Shown piece after piece: positions 16,784-25,959 of a stretch of 64,000 nucleotides of DNA (the stretch's first letter is position 1; the number at the start of each line of letters is the position of its first letter). The notes under the pieces are model-generated. The model had not been told where the DNA came from. It ran no database searches and saw only the letters and a program-made list of their open reading frames with translations. Where the stretch lies: assembly GCA_964397655.1 (NCBI GenBank), contig CAYNKA010000002.1, positions 372,001 through 436,000 on the forward strand. The letters run 5' to 3'. Source of the DNA: CAYNKA01 sp964397655. Its GTDB lineage: Bacteria > Spirochaetota > Spirochaetia > DTKZ01. Made by a program: the position numbers and the translations under genes.

Positions 16784-18277
16784 TCACATGAACGGTAGGG
16801 GGTACATGAACTGGAATTGCCCCTGTCCGCTGCCGGTCGATCCGTAGCTCGTCCAACCGTTCCCGTTCATATCGTCGATTTTGATGATCCTGTCGCCCCC
16901 GATCCCCCCCGGATCGTCGTCGATGATGTAGATAGAATCGAACGCGCCCCGCACGAAACGATACGGATTGTACGACGCGAAGAATTCGCCCTGAGTCGAA
17001 AGCGAGGGGCCCGATGAGAGGGTTCCGAAGTTGCCCAGGTAGGTCATGCCGATGTCGACGACGATCATCGCTACGCCGCTCGGTATCTCGGGATCGTTGG
17101 AGCCGCAGAAAACGTACATGACGTTCCCCTTGACCTTCATGTCCATCGGCGGCCCGACGTTCTCCGGCATCCCCTGCAGCGACTCTCCGGTGTAGATCGT
17201 GGCCTTCGAACCGACCGGCTTGGAAGGGTCGATGCGCAGCACGACGACGTTGTCCTCTCCCGCGGAAACATCGCAGATGGCGTAGAGGAATCCGAGCGTA
17301 TCGACCGCTATGTTGTCGATGATGAAGTCCGGAGGAAGGCTGCCCGCGAACTCCTGGGCGATGTCGTAAACGAGGGTGGGTGAAAACGTCGACCCGGACA
17401 CGTCGGCTCGATACACGCGTCCGTAGCTGGAGAGGGATTCACCGTCCATGATGTCGTAATTGACCGCGTAGTAGAAGTAGTTGTTCGTCCTGTCGACGAC
17501 GAACGAAGAAGGACTCTCCAATTCCGTCGTCCCCTTGGGAACGAGCCCCGGGGAGACCGCCGCCTTCCCGGGCAGGGACGAGTTTTTCCATTTCGACGCC
17601 TTCGGAACGGCGCTTTTCGAGATCTTGCTCCCCTTCGTCAGCCCCGCATAAGAGACGAGGGTTTCGAACTCGCTCGTCCTGTCGATGTCGGGGATGCGGA
17701 TGAATCCCGCGGGAAGGACGGTGCCCATGCTGTAGCTCATGATGTACACGCGTCCTCGGTTGTCGAAGTCGATGAGCATGGGAAGGAAATCGAATTCTCC
17801 CGCGGAGGCGTTGAAGTCCGTCCCCGTCTTGGCCTTCCAGTTCGTTCCCGCGATGTCGTCCGTCTGGACTATCCTTCCGTTCGCGAAATCGGGAACGAGG
17901 ATCTTGGTACTCTTGAGTCGGAGCGGGATCTTCACGTTCACGGTGGTCCCGGCGCTGATGTCCACGGTGGCGGAACCCGCGAGGACGGCCGAAGCTCCCA
18001 CGAAAGAGAGGGCGACGGTCCTCGACCTTCCGGAGGGGACCTTGAGCGTGACCGCATCTCCGCCCCCGGCGATCGAGGCGATGACGTCGCTCATGCCCTC
18101 GCCCGAGACCTTGACGGTGCCGGCGTACCCGGGCATCGCGCTCTTCACGACGAGGCTCGCGGGCGGACCGCTCTCGCCGTCGCCGCTCCCGTGGAAATAA
18201 CAGCCCATCCAAGCCAATCCGACGAACAGCGCCAAGGCCGCCGCCGGCCGAATCCCTGCACGATGATTCCTTTTCAT
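16784..18277 (-). CDS. lipoprotein with propeller-like repeats
   Basis: This 497-residue protein has a lipoprotein signal ending in the lipobox 'LAWMGC' (Cys26). Residues about 40-115 look like an Ig-like or carbohydrate-binding beta domain. From about 120 on, repeated blocks of 'D..G..Y..' type ('IDFDNRGRVYIMS', 'VDTLGFLYAIC', 'DSIYIIDDDPG') suggest an NHL-like beta-propeller. It is the first gene of the envelope operon and has its own promoter. Function unknown; surface ligand binding is likely. Confidence 0.65.
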   Translation of the reverse strand: MKRNHRAGIRPAAALALFVGLAWMGCYFHGSGDGESGPPASLVVKSAMPGYAGTVKVSGEGMSDVIASIAGGGDAVTLKVPSGRSRTVALSFVGASAVLAGSATVDISAGTTVNVKIPLRLKSTKILVPDFANGRIVQTDDIAGTNWKAKTGTDFNASAGEFDFLPMLIDFDNRGRVYIMSYSMGTVLPAGFIRIPDIDRTSEFETLVSYAGLTKGSKISKSAVPKASKWKNSSLPGKAAVSPGLVPKGTTELESPSSFVVDRTNNYFYYAVNYDIMDGESLSSYGRVYRADVSGSTFSPTLVYDIAQEFAGSLPPDFIIDNIAVDTLGFLYAICDVSAGEDNVVVLRIDPSKPVGSKATIYTGESLQGMPENVGPPMDMKVKGNVMYVFCGSNDPEIPSGVAMIVVDIGMTYLGNFGTLSSGPSLSTQGEFFASYNPYRFVRGAFDSIYIIDDDPGGIGGDRIIKIDDMNGNGWTSYGSTGSGQGQFQFMYPLPFM

Positions 18278-18331
18278 AACGCTCCTCGGAGATCCCTCCC
18301 GCTCAAGGCCGAAAAAGCTAATTCTTTATGA

Positions 18332-18360
18332 ATTTTAGTGTAAGAACGGATTTTTTTCAA
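18332..18360 (-). promoter_or_regulatory. promoter of the envelope operon
   Basis: On the minus strand TTGAAA, 17 bases, TAAAAT. The leader to the lipoprotein ATG is about 47 bases and includes GAGGAG. Confidence 0.65.
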
Positions 18361-18463
18361 TCGACCGGAGGGGTTTTTGCGGATTTTCGGGAAAAACCGG
18401 GACAGGACGCCGGGAGGGATCCGGTCCGGCCGCCACCCTCGCCTTCGGCGCCGCAGGGGCGGC

Positions 18464-20275
18464 TCAGCGCTCCGCCTTCGCCTCCTCGATGTACGCGAGG
18501 GACTGGTGGCGGAAGTACGTCCGGTAGAGCTCGGAATAGCCTTCGCTCCGCGCGAGGAGTTCCTCGTGGGTTCCGTCCTCGGTGATCCGGCCCTTGTCCA
18601 GAACGAGGATGCGGTCCGCAGCCTTCACCGTGGAGAGCCGGTGAGCGATCACCAGGGTCGTCCTCCCCCTGATGAGCGTGGCGAGCCCCTCCTGGATCTG
18701 CGCCTCGGTGAAGGGGTCCACGCTCGCCGTGGCCTCGTCCAGGATGAAGACGCGCGGATTCTTCAGCACGACTCTCGCAAGGGCGATGAGCTGACGCTGG
18801 CCGAAGGATATGCCCGCGCCGCGTTCACCGACCTCGGTTTCCAGTCCAGCGGCGAGGTCGTCCAGCCAGTCGCCCCTTCCGAGATGGAGGGCCGCGGCCT
18901 GCACGTGTTCGTCCGAAGCCTCGGGAAAGCCGTAGCGGATGTTCTCGCGCACCGTTCCCCGGAACAGGAAGGGCTCCTGGGGGACGTAGCCGATGTTCCG
19001 CCTGAAGGATTCGAGATCGAGCTCTCGGACGTCGTGTCCGTCGACGAGAAGTTCGCCCGCCTGGAATTCGTAGTAGCGCGCGATGAGGCGGGCGAGGCTC
19101 GTCTTTCCCGCCCCGGTATGTCCGACGATCGCCGTGGTCTTCCCGGGCTCGATCACCAGGGAGAAGCGATCGAGGACCCGTACCTTCCCGTCGTAGGCGA
19201 AGGACAGGTCGCGGAACTCTATCCTGCCTTCGATCTTCGGGAGCGCGAGGGCCCCCCGCTGCCTCACCTTTGGTTCCCTGTCCATGAGGGAGAAGATCCT
19301 CTCCGCGGCCGAAAGCCCGTCCTGGAACTGGCTCCAGAACGACGAGATGTTGAGCAGCGGCCACCAGAAGAACCCGACGGCCTGCATGAAAAGATACCAT
19401 TCGCCCATGCTCAGGGAGCCGCCCAGGACGAACGAACCGCCGCCCAGGGCGAGGATGCCGTTCGCCGCCCCGGCCGTGAAGCTGATGACCGGGAAGATGG
19501 TGTTGAGGACGACTCCCCTGCGGAGCCCGACACGGTAGGAGAGGGTGTTGTTCTTGAGGAACTCGTCGAAGATCGCCGATTCCTTGCGGAAGGTCTTGGC
19601 GATCATGATGCCGGAAACCGATTCCTGGATCTGGGCGTTGATCTCCGCGTTGGCCCGCTTCGCGTTCATGGTCACCCTGCGGGCGACCTTCCTGAAAGCG
19701 AGCGCGATGCCCGCCGCGAGCGGGGCCATGGCGAGCAGCATGAGGGTGAGCGGCCAACTTATGGTGAAAAGCCAGATCGTGAGAAGCGCCATCATGAGGA
19801 CCTGGCTCGCGAGATCCGCGACGAGTACGACGACGTTGGAGAAGTCCTGCGTGTCGGAGGCTATGCGGCTTACGATCCTGCCCGAGGAGTGCTCGTCGAA
19901 GAACGAGAGATCGTGCGAGAGGGTCTTCTCGAAGACTTCGCTCCGGACGATGTAGACTACGTCTCCGATGACCTCGGTTATGTATCGCTCGTGGAAGTAA
20001 TTGAAGATCCATCCGAAGACTCCGAGCGCCCCGACGCCGACGGAGGCTCCGAGAATCGACCAACCGCCGGAGTCCTTTCCCACGTAGTCGATGACCTTCG
20101 CGATGAGGACGGGCGCCGCCGCCCCGACGAGCGAGCTCAGGAAAAGCGCCGAGGCCACGAGGATCATCTTCCGCCTGTGCAGGCGGAAGAGCAGGACGAT
20201 GCGGCGAACGAGTTCCCGGTCCGGGTAGACCCGATCGTAGGATTCGGTGTCGAGGCCGTCAAGAATGAAGCCCAT
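18464..20275 (-). CDS. ABC exporter half-transporter B (MsbA/MDR-like), catalytic Walker B
   Basis: This 603-residue half-transporter has an N-terminal six-helix membrane domain (about 30-320) and an ATPase domain (about 350-590). Walker A is 'GHTGAGKTS' and Walker B is 'VFILDEATASVD' with the catalytic Glu present. The signature motif is unusual: 'ISFGQRQ' instead of LSGGQ. The partner encoded just upstream has the opposite defects, so the two form a heterodimer with one degenerate ATP site. Its start overlaps the stop of the upstream gene by 17 bases, implying coupled translation. The substrate is probably a lipid or drug, not predictable. Confidence 0.9.
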   Translation of the reverse strand: MGFILDGLDTESYDRVYPDRELVRRIVLLFRLHRRKMILVASALFLSSLVGAAAPVLIAKVIDYVGKDSGGWSILGASVGVGALGVFGWIFNYFHERYITEVIGDVVYIVRSEVFEKTLSHDLSFFDEHSSGRIVSRIASDTQDFSNVVVLVADLASQVLMMALLTIWLFTISWPLTLMLLAMAPLAAGIALAFRKVARRVTMNAKRANAEINAQIQESVSGIMIAKTFRKESAIFDEFLKNNTLSYRVGLRRGVVLNTIFPVISFTAGAANGILALGGGSFVLGGSLSMGEWYLFMQAVGFFWWPLLNISSFWSQFQDGLSAAERIFSLMDREPKVRQRGALALPKIEGRIEFRDLSFAYDGKVRVLDRFSLVIEPGKTTAIVGHTGAGKTSLARLIARYYEFQAGELLVDGHDVRELDLESFRRNIGYVPQEPFLFRGTVRENIRYGFPEASDEHVQAAALHLGRGDWLDDLAAGLETEVGERGAGISFGQRQLIALARVVLKNPRVFILDEATASVDPFTEAQIQEGLATLIRGRTTLVIAHRLSTVKAADRILVLDKGRITEDGTHEELLARSEGYSELYRTYFRHQSLAYIEEAKAER

Positions 20276-22079
20276 GTTCGCTCCTCCCGGCGTCGAGGCC
20301 GGAAAAAATCCTCCGATAATCCGCAGATCTCGCGAGCAATTCCTCGTGCCGGCCCTGGTCCGCCACGACCCCTCCGTGGAGGACGATGATGTGATCGGCC
20401 CAGCGGATCTGGCTGAGCCGGTGGGTGATGATGAACGTCGTCCTGTTCCTCGCGATGGCGAACATCGCCTTCTGGATCTCGTCCTCGGTCCCGCTGTCGA
20501 CCGCGCTCGTGGAGTCGTCGAGGATGAGGATCCTCGGGTCCGTGAGGAAGGCCCTGGCGATGGCGAGCCTCTGCCTTTGGCCTCCGGAAAGCGTCACGCC
20601 GCGGTCTCCGACGACGGTGTCGTAGCCGTCCTTGAAGGACATGATGAAATCATGGGCCTGGGCCCCCTCGGCCGCACGCACGATATCCTCCTCCGAAGCG
20701 TCCTGCCTGCCGAAGGCGATGTTCTCGCGTATGGTGCGCGAAAACAGAAACACGTCCTGCTCGATGACCGCGATCTGGGACCTGAGGCTCTCCAGGTTCC
20801 AGTCGCGGACGTCCGTGTCGTCGACGAAGACCGCTCCCACGTCCGGATCGAAGATGCGGTTCACGAGCCTGACGAGCGAGGTCTTGCCCGAACCGGTCCT
20901 GCCGACGATGGCCACGGTGGTGCCCGGCTCGATCGAGAAATTCACGTGCCTGAGCACTATGGTCTTGTTGTAGCTGAAGAACACCGATTCGAACGCGACC
21001 TTCCCTCGGATTGGCCGCGAGACGCCGCCGACGTTCTGGTCGAGGTCGGTCTCGGTCGTCAGGATCGAGAGGATCCGTTTCGCGCTCGCGAGGCCGTGCT
21101 GGATCAGGTTGAACGAGAAGAGGCTTATGTAGGTGACGAACCTGAAGGTGTTGAACAGGGCCATGAACCCCACGACCTGGCCCAGACTCACCGTTCCGGC
21201 CTTCCAGAGGTAGAGGCCGTGGAAGAGCGCGGCCCCCCAGAACAGGGAGAAGACCAGCATAGGCCAGTACTTGGCCTGGATGATGCCCTGCTGGACGAAG
21301 AAGTCCCTGAACGCGCCCGCGTCCGACACGAATTTATGCCATTCGTACTTTTCCTGCACGTTGGACTTGACGGTCGCGATCCCCGCGAGGGTCTCCTCGA
21401 GGTCCGCGGTGAGCCTGCCCTGCTGCTCCTGCTGGGCCATGGTCACCGGTTTCAGCCTTCGATTGTAATCGACGACCGTAAGAAGGAGAAACACCGAAAA
21501 GACCGTAGGAACGAGAAGAAGGGCGGGATGGATCAGTCCGATCATGACCATGGGAACCGCGTAGGCGAGGAAGGAATCAACGACGAGCATGACGCCGGGA
21601 CTGAACATGAGGTTCAGCGCATGCACGTCGAAGGTCGCGCGCGACATGAGGTCCCCCACCCGCTGTCCGCCGTGAAAAGTCTGGCTTTTCTCGAGAAGAG
21701 AGGCGTAGTATTCCTCCCTGCAGTCCCGCTCGAGCCTTTGTGCCAGGAATTCCACGCTGTAGTTGCGCAGCAGGCCGGTCAGCCCCTGGACCAGGGCCGA
21801 CCCCGCCATGACCGCCGCGAGGCCCGCGAGAGCCCCGATCCCGGCGCCGCCGCCGAGCTGGACGATCCTGTCGAAGAATCTGCCCACGGTCACTTGGATG
21901 TTGCCGTACGCGACGTTGTTCACCAGGGATGCGAGGACGAGGAGGACGGGAAGGGACGGATAGCGGAACACGTGGGACATGATCCAACGGAGTGGGGTCG
22001 TCCTGTCGTATTCGAAGCCGTTCTCGACGTGAAATTCACGGTTCCGCCTGACGGGATCCGAGGAGGACGTTTTTTCCAC
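20259..22079 (-). CDS. ABC exporter half-transporter A (MsbA/MDR-like), degenerate Walker B
   Basis: This 606-residue partner half-transporter has six helices (about 35-330) then an ATPase domain. Walker A is 'GRTGSGKTS' and the signature is a perfect 'LSGGQRQRLAIARAF'. Walker B reads 'ILILDDSTSAVD', with Asp in place of the catalytic Glu. Together with the odd signature of the downstream subunit this gives the pattern of asymmetric exporters such as TM287/288 and BmrCD. Translation starts at GTG (22079) after GGAGA. The stop of the DUF493 gene is 15 bases upstream, so all three genes are one transcript. Confidence 0.9.
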   Translation of the reverse strand: MEKTSSSDPVRRNREFHVENGFEYDRTTPLRWIMSHVFRYPSLPVLLVLASLVNNVAYGNIQVTVGRFFDRIVQLGGGAGIGALAGLAAVMAGSALVQGLTGLLRNYSVEFLAQRLERDCREEYYASLLEKSQTFHGGQRVGDLMSRATFDVHALNLMFSPGVMLVVDSFLAYAVPMVMIGLIHPALLLVPTVFSVFLLLTVVDYNRRLKPVTMAQQEQQGRLTADLEETLAGIATVKSNVQEKYEWHKFVSDAGAFRDFFVQQGIIQAKYWPMLVFSLFWGAALFHGLYLWKAGTVSLGQVVGFMALFNTFRFVTYISLFSFNLIQHGLASAKRILSILTTETDLDQNVGGVSRPIRGKVAFESVFFSYNKTIVLRHVNFSIEPGTTVAIVGRTGSGKTSLVRLVNRIFDPDVGAVFVDDTDVRDWNLESLRSQIAVIEQDVFLFSRTIRENIAFGRQDASEEDIVRAAEGAQAHDFIMSFKDGYDTVVGDRGVTLSGGQRQRLAIARAFLTDPRILILDDSTSAVDSGTEDEIQKAMFAIARNRTTFIITHRLSQIRWADHIIVLHGGVVADQGRHEELLARSADYRRIFSGLDAGRSEHGLHS

Positions 22080-22094
22080 TGAATTCTCCGATCG

Positions 22095-22361
22095 TTACAA
22101 AACGTAGCGCACGCCGGGGACCTTCGCGATTTTCTCGTGGACGAGGAGGAACTCTTCGCGGTTCTCCGCGGTCACCAGCACGGAATAGCTGACGTAGCGC
22201 CCGGCCCCGCTCGTCTTCTCGCTCCAATTCGCATGACGCACCGCGAGCCCGTCCAAAACGGAAACGAGCCTCGAGCGGTTCTCCCCTTCCCGGGACTCCG
22301 CCTGCATGATGATCTTCATGGCGAAGGAAATCGGGAAGGTGAGCTGAGCGGCATGTTCCAT
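22095..22361 (-). CDS. DUF493 (YbeD-like) protein
   Basis: This 88-residue protein of the YbeD/DUF493 family has a ferredoxin-like alpha-beta fold. Family features are 'FPISFAMKIIMQA' near the N-terminus, 'YVSYSVLVTAENREE' in the middle and a final 'VPGVRYVL'. YbeD is linked to lipoate metabolism in enterobacteria, but the domain is broad and may be a small regulatory module. It leads the operon with the ABC exporter. Its -10 box lies six bases from the ATG, so the mRNA is probably leaderless. Confidence 0.8.
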   Translation of the reverse strand: MEHAAQLTFPISFAMKIIMQAESREGENRSRLVSVLDGLAVRHANWSEKTSGAGRYVSYSVLVTAENREEFLLVHEKIAKVPGVRYVL

Positions 22362-22367
22362 TGGAAT

Positions 22368-22396
22368 AATATAGGGAAAAAACGCGGAAAAGAAAA
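22368..22396 (-). promoter_or_regulatory. promoter of DUF493/ABC exporter operon, leaderless type
   Basis: Minus strand TATATT ends six bases before the ATG. A weak -35 (TTTTCT) sits 17 bases upstream. Confidence 0.4.
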
Positions 22397-22423
22397 CCGG
22401 GGAATCGAACCCTTCCCTCCCTG

Positions 22424-22453
22424 TTGCTAAAAGGTCCCGAATTCGGGTACATT
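22424..22453 (+). promoter_or_regulatory. promoter of parvulin gene, leaderless type
   Basis: TTGCTA, 18 bases, TACATT. The -10 ends six bases before the ATG at 22460, and there is no ribosome-binding site. Confidence 0.5.
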
Positions 22454-22459
22454 TCCCTC

Positions 22460-22735
22460 ATGGAATGGAGAGCGAGTCATATCCTGGTGAAGGACAGAGC
22501 CCTTGCCCAGGAACTATTGAAAAAAATCAAGCAGGGAGCGAATTTCGAATCCCTGGCGAGGGAGCATTCCACCTGCCCGAGCAAGTCGAAGGGAGGGGAC
22601 CTCGGCTGGTTCGGGGAAGGCAAGATGGTTAAGCCCTTCGAGGACGCGGTTAAGCGGATTGGAGTGGGATCGATCAGCGACGTGGTGTCCACCCAGTTCG
22701 GGTACCATCTCATCAAGAAGACCGGGCAGAAATAA
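22460..22735 (+). CDS. parvulin-type peptidyl-prolyl cis-trans isomerase
   Basis: This 91-residue single-domain parvulin (PpiC type) catalyses cis-trans isomerisation of peptidyl-prolyl bonds. Family blocks are 'ASHILVKD', 'FESLAREHSTCPSKSKGGDLGWF' in parts and 'TQFGYHLIKKT' at the end. There is no signal peptide, so it is cytoplasmic. I chose the ATG at 22460 (MEWRASHIL), which gives the normal PpiC N-terminus. An in-frame TTG at 22424 would lie in the promoter. Confidence 0.93.
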   Translation: MEWRASHILVKDRALAQELLKKIKQGANFESLAREHSTCPSKSKGGDLGWFGEGKMVKPFEDAVKRIGVGSISDVVSTQFGYHLIKKTGQK

Positions 22736-22808
22736 CCGAAAAGGACGCGTACACGCTATTTCTCTTCATTAAAAAGCGTTAATACTTCGGTATGACGTCA
22801 AGATTCTC

Positions 22809-22837
22809 TTGACGGAATGAATTTCCCGGGTTATGAG
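22809..22837 (+). promoter_or_regulatory. promoter of the DedA-family gene
   Basis: TTGACG, 17 bases, TATGAG, then a leader of about 20 bases with GGAGGGG before the GTG at 22865. Confidence 0.6.
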
Positions 22838-22864
22838 TAGATATTTCCCGGGACGGAGGGGTCG

Positions 22865-23503
22865 GTGGGGATTTTTTCGAGCTTGTGCGCGTACATCACG
22901 TATTTTCCGCTCGCGATCTTCATCGGTCTCATCCTCGCCGGACTCAACATTCCGATCTCCGAAGACCTCGCCATCATCACGTCCGCCCTCGTGGCTCAGG
23001 TCGACAAGACTCTGATCGTACCTCTCTACGTGGCCATCTTCTCGGGAGTCGTGATAAGCGACCACATGGTGTACTGGGAGGGAAGACTCATCCACAAGGG
23101 CGTGCTCAAGATCAAGTTCATCTCGAAGATGCTCGACCAATCGAAGATGGAAATCATCCGCAGGCACCTCCACAGGTACGGCCTGCTCACCTACATCGTA
23201 TGCCGCTTCATCCCCTTCGGAGTCCGCAACACGCTCTTCATGACCTCCGGCATCATGAACATGCGCTACCGCGACTTCATCTTCTACGACACCGTGGCCG
23301 CCATCCTGAGCACGTCGATCATGTTCACGCTTTTCTATCACCTCGGTGCGACGGTCGAACGGCCGCTCAGGGCAGTGGGAACGATCCTGCTCGCCGCCCT
23401 GCTCTTCGTGCTCGCCGGCGTCGTCTTCAGGCTCTTGGTAGTCTGGCGGAGAAAGCTCAAGGCGAAAAGAGGAACCGACACCCTGCCGCCCGTGGCGGGC
23501 TGA
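22865..23503 (+). CDS. DedA-family membrane protein
   Basis: This 212-residue membrane protein is of the DedA/VTT family, whose members flip undecaprenyl phosphate or other lipids. Features are the early 'IPISEDLAIITSALVAQ' block with an acidic pair in a re-entrant helix, 'YWEGRLIHKG', and 'CRFIPFGVRNTLFMTSGIMNM', the expected arginine-containing motif. The Lys/Arg-rich tail follows the last helix. The start is GTG, with GGAGGGG six bases upstream and its own promoter. The exact lipid substrate is unknown. Confidence 0.85.
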   Translation: MGIFSSLCAYITYFPLAIFIGLILAGLNIPISEDLAIITSALVAQVDKTLIVPLYVAIFSGVVISDHMVYWEGRLIHKGVLKIKFISKMLDQSKMEIIRRHLHRYGLLTYIVCRFIPFGVRNTLFMTSGIMNMRYRDFIFYDTVAAILSTSIMFTLFYHLGATVERPLRAVGTILLAALLFVLAGVVFRLLVVWRRKLKAKRGTDTLPPVAG

Positions 23504-23526
23504 TCCGCGGATGAGTCCCTCCTTTC

Positions 23527-23555
23527 TTGAGGAAACGGGGCAAACCGTCTATACT
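23527..23555 (+). promoter_or_regulatory. strong promoter of PAS kinase gene, very short leader
   Basis: TTGAGG, 17 bases, TATACT. The -10 ends 11 bases before the ATG and no Shine-Dalgarno sequence lies between. Confidence 0.6.
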
Positions 23556-23566
23556 ACCGTTCGTTC

Positions 23567-25948
23567 ATGAAATCGAACGAAATTCGAACCTGGAGGGCCT
23601 CGGCTCTCGCCGTCGCCTGCGGATTCGCGGGGTATCTCCTTTCCCTCCATTCCTTTCCCGTTTTCGAGGCGGGCCTTTTCAAGGTCGGGATCGTCCCCGT
23701 CCTCGTATTTCCCGTTCTCGTCGGCTTCATGATCGGGCCCGGCTGGGCGGTTCTCGCCTCGGCCGTCGCGATGGCGGCGATGAATCCTTGGGCCATCTAC
23801 CGCGAATACGGATTGTCGGTCCCCCTGTACCTCCTCGTGCGTCTCCTCTGGGTGGCCTGGCACGGAACGGCTTTTCCCTTCAGGAAACGGACGGGACTCT
23901 CCCCTTACCTGAAAGAGCTCATCATATCCGTCCCCATGAACCTCATCGTCGTTCTGCTGTTCCCGATCCTCTCGCCTCACGAGTTTTTCCGCGACGCGAA
24001 GAACCTGTTCTCGCCACCCGAGCTGCAATGGGGGCTTCCCACCGTCCTCCTGCAGGGAGTCCTCAACCGCATGTCGGCGATCCTCGTGGCCGATTACCTT
24101 TCACGTCTCGCCGTCGTGAAGAGGCTTTTCGGAGGCAGGGCCGAACCCGGAGGCTTCAAGAAGTCGGTTCCCTTGCTCATAGGCCCCGCGGCCGCGGTCA
24201 CGTATTGGATCCTGGACGCCGGGCTCCTCTTTCTCCTGAGCGGCCGCCGCGACACGGGCTTTCTCGAGTATCTCCGAGGCGCGAGCGCCGGCCAATTCTA
24301 CAGCAGAGTGCTGGTCACCTGCATCTGCCTCACGGGAAGCATCCTCTTCCACGAGTTCGTGAAACGGATGCAGATCGAGCACGAGAGCAGGATCTCCGCG
24401 GAGGAGAGGATGCGCTCGCAGGAGGAGGAATACAAGAAACACCTCGAGAGGCTCGTGGTGGAAAGGGCGAGGAGCCTCTCCCAGTTCGCCTCGCTCGTGG
24501 AGAACTCGGGGGACTTCATCGGCATGGCCGACCTTGAAGGGAAGGTACTGTACGTGAACCGCGCGGGCCGGGAACTCGCCGGCATAGGCGACCGCGAAGA
24601 CCTCGCGATCTCGGACTTCACGCCCGGGGACTCCTCGATGTTCAGGGACGAGACCATGCCGGCCCTGTTCCGCGAAGGCAAGTGGTACGGAGAGGGATTC
24701 ATCAACGACCTGTCGAGCGGGGAGAAGATCCCGGTCCTGCTCCACGTCTTCCTGCTGAACGACGAGGCGACCGACAGGCCCTACAGGATCTGCACGATCA
24801 TCAGGGACGCGAGGCCGCAGTTGGACGCCAGGTCCCGCATCAAGGAGAGCGGACGTCGCATGGAGGCCCTCCTGAACGCCATAACCGAGGCGGCCTTCCT
24901 CACGAGTCCCGACGGTACCATCCTCGAGGCGAACCGGACGATCGCGAAACGGCTGAACGTCGATCTCCGCGAGCTCATCGGCAGGAACATCAGGGACTTC
25001 GCACCGCCCGACGTGTCCGCCTACCGTGCGTCGAAGGCGATGGAGATGATAGAGAAGAAGGAGCCGGTCAGGTTCGAGGACCAAATCCACGGTCACGTCA
25101 ACGACATGGTCTTCTATCCCGTATTCGACGACGGAGGGAACGTGACGGCCTGCGCCATCTTCGCCCGGGACATCACAGCCCTCAAGGAAGCCGAACGGCA
25201 GAAGAAGCGGTACACGGAGGAGCTCGAGCGCAGCAATCAGGAACTCGAGCGATTCGCCTACATAAGCTCCCACGACCTCCAAGAGCCGCTCAGGTCCATC
25301 GTGAGCTTCCTCCAGCTCCTGGAGAAACGCTACGGCGACAAGCTGGACGACAAGGCGCGGGAGTACATCGACCGGGCGGTGAAGGCCGCTATGCGGCTCG
25401 CCGCCATGATCCAGGATCTCCTGGATTATTCACGAGTCTCCAGCAGGGGGAGCGGATTCTCCCCCACGAACCTGAACGCGGCGGTTCGGAGCGCGGTCGA
25501 CGACCTGCACAAGGCCATCGAGCAGACCAAGGCGACCATAACCGTCCATCCTCTTCCCGGCGTGTTCGCGGACCCGTCGCAGATGTCGAGGCTCTTCCTC
25601 AACCTCGTAGGCAACGCCATCAAGTACTCGCGCGAGGGGATCCCGCCGATCGTGGAGATAAGCTCGGAGAAGACCGGTGAGTTCTGGACGATCTCGGTGA
25701 AGGACAACGGCATAGGTATCGAGGCCGTGTACTTCGACCGGGTCTTCGAGGTCTTCCAGCGCCTCCATTCGAAGGACTTGTACGAGGGGACGGGCATCGG
25801 GCTCGCGGTCTGCAAGCGCATCGTGGAGCGTCACGGCGGAAGGATCTGGATCGAGTCGACGCCGGGCGAAGGCTCGGTCTTCCGGTTCACCATCCCCGAC
25901 AAGCTCGGCGAAAAAAAAGGCGCCCCGAATCCCGGGGCGCCCGCCTGA
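23567..25948 (+). CDS. membrane-bound PAS sensor histidine kinase
   Basis: This is a 793-residue sensor kinase. The first 260 or so residues hold about seven hydrophobic segments. A coiled stretch, two PAS domains (about 300-415 and 425-545) and a HisKA domain of the phytochrome-like type follow, with 'SSHDLQEPLRSI' and His569 as phosphorylation site. The HATPase domain has 'NLVGNAIKYS', 'VKDNGIGI' and 'GTGIGLAVCKRIVERHGG'. The partner regulator is not adjacent. The final codons (KKGAPNPGAPA) are written on top of the terminator of the convergent deoC gene. Confidence 0.92.
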   Translation: MKSNEIRTWRASALAVACGFAGYLLSLHSFPVFEAGLFKVGIVPVLVFPVLVGFMIGPGWAVLASAVAMAAMNPWAIYREYGLSVPLYLLVRLLWVAWHGTAFPFRKRTGLSPYLKELIISVPMNLIVVLLFPILSPHEFFRDAKNLFSPPELQWGLPTVLLQGVLNRMSAILVADYLSRLAVVKRLFGGRAEPGGFKKSVPLLIGPAAAVTYWILDAGLLFLLSGRRDTGFLEYLRGASAGQFYSRVLVTCICLTGSILFHEFVKRMQIEHESRISAEERMRSQEEEYKKHLERLVVERARSLSQFASLVENSGDFIGMADLEGKVLYVNRAGRELAGIGDREDLAISDFTPGDSSMFRDETMPALFREGKWYGEGFINDLSSGEKIPVLLHVFLLNDEATDRPYRICTIIRDARPQLDARSRIKESGRRMEALLNAITEAAFLTSPDGTILEANRTIAKRLNVDLRELIGRNIRDFAPPDVSAYRASKAMEMIEKKEPVRFEDQIHGHVNDMVFYPVFDDGGNVTACAIFARDITALKEAERQKKRYTEELERSNQELERFAYISSHDLQEPLRSIVSFLQLLEKRYGDKLDDKAREYIDRAVKAAMRLAAMIQDLLDYSRVSSRGSGFSPTNLNAAVRSAVDDLHKAIEQTKATITVHPLPGVFADPSQMSRLFLNLVGNAIKYSREGIPPIVEISSEKTGEFWTISVKDNGIGIEAVYFDRVFEVFQRLHSKDLYEGTGIGLAVCKRIVERHGGRIWIESTPGEGSVFRFTIPDKLGEKKGAPNPGAPA
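25911..25941 (-). terminator. rho-independent terminator of deoC operon inside the kinase gene
   Basis: On the minus strand a 9-base perfect stem GGCGCCCCG / CGGGGCGCC with a 5-base loop is followed by eight T. It starts 19 bases past the deoC stop and ends the HD-GYP/deoC transcript. Confidence 0.88.
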
Positions 25949-25959
25949 CGACCTTCGGC

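Noticed and set aside
22391..22415. A tRNA T-arm-like sequence on the minus strand (GGTTCGATTCCCC)
   Set aside because: The flanking bases do not fold into acceptor, D or anticodon arms, and the stretch is the promoter region between two divergent genes.
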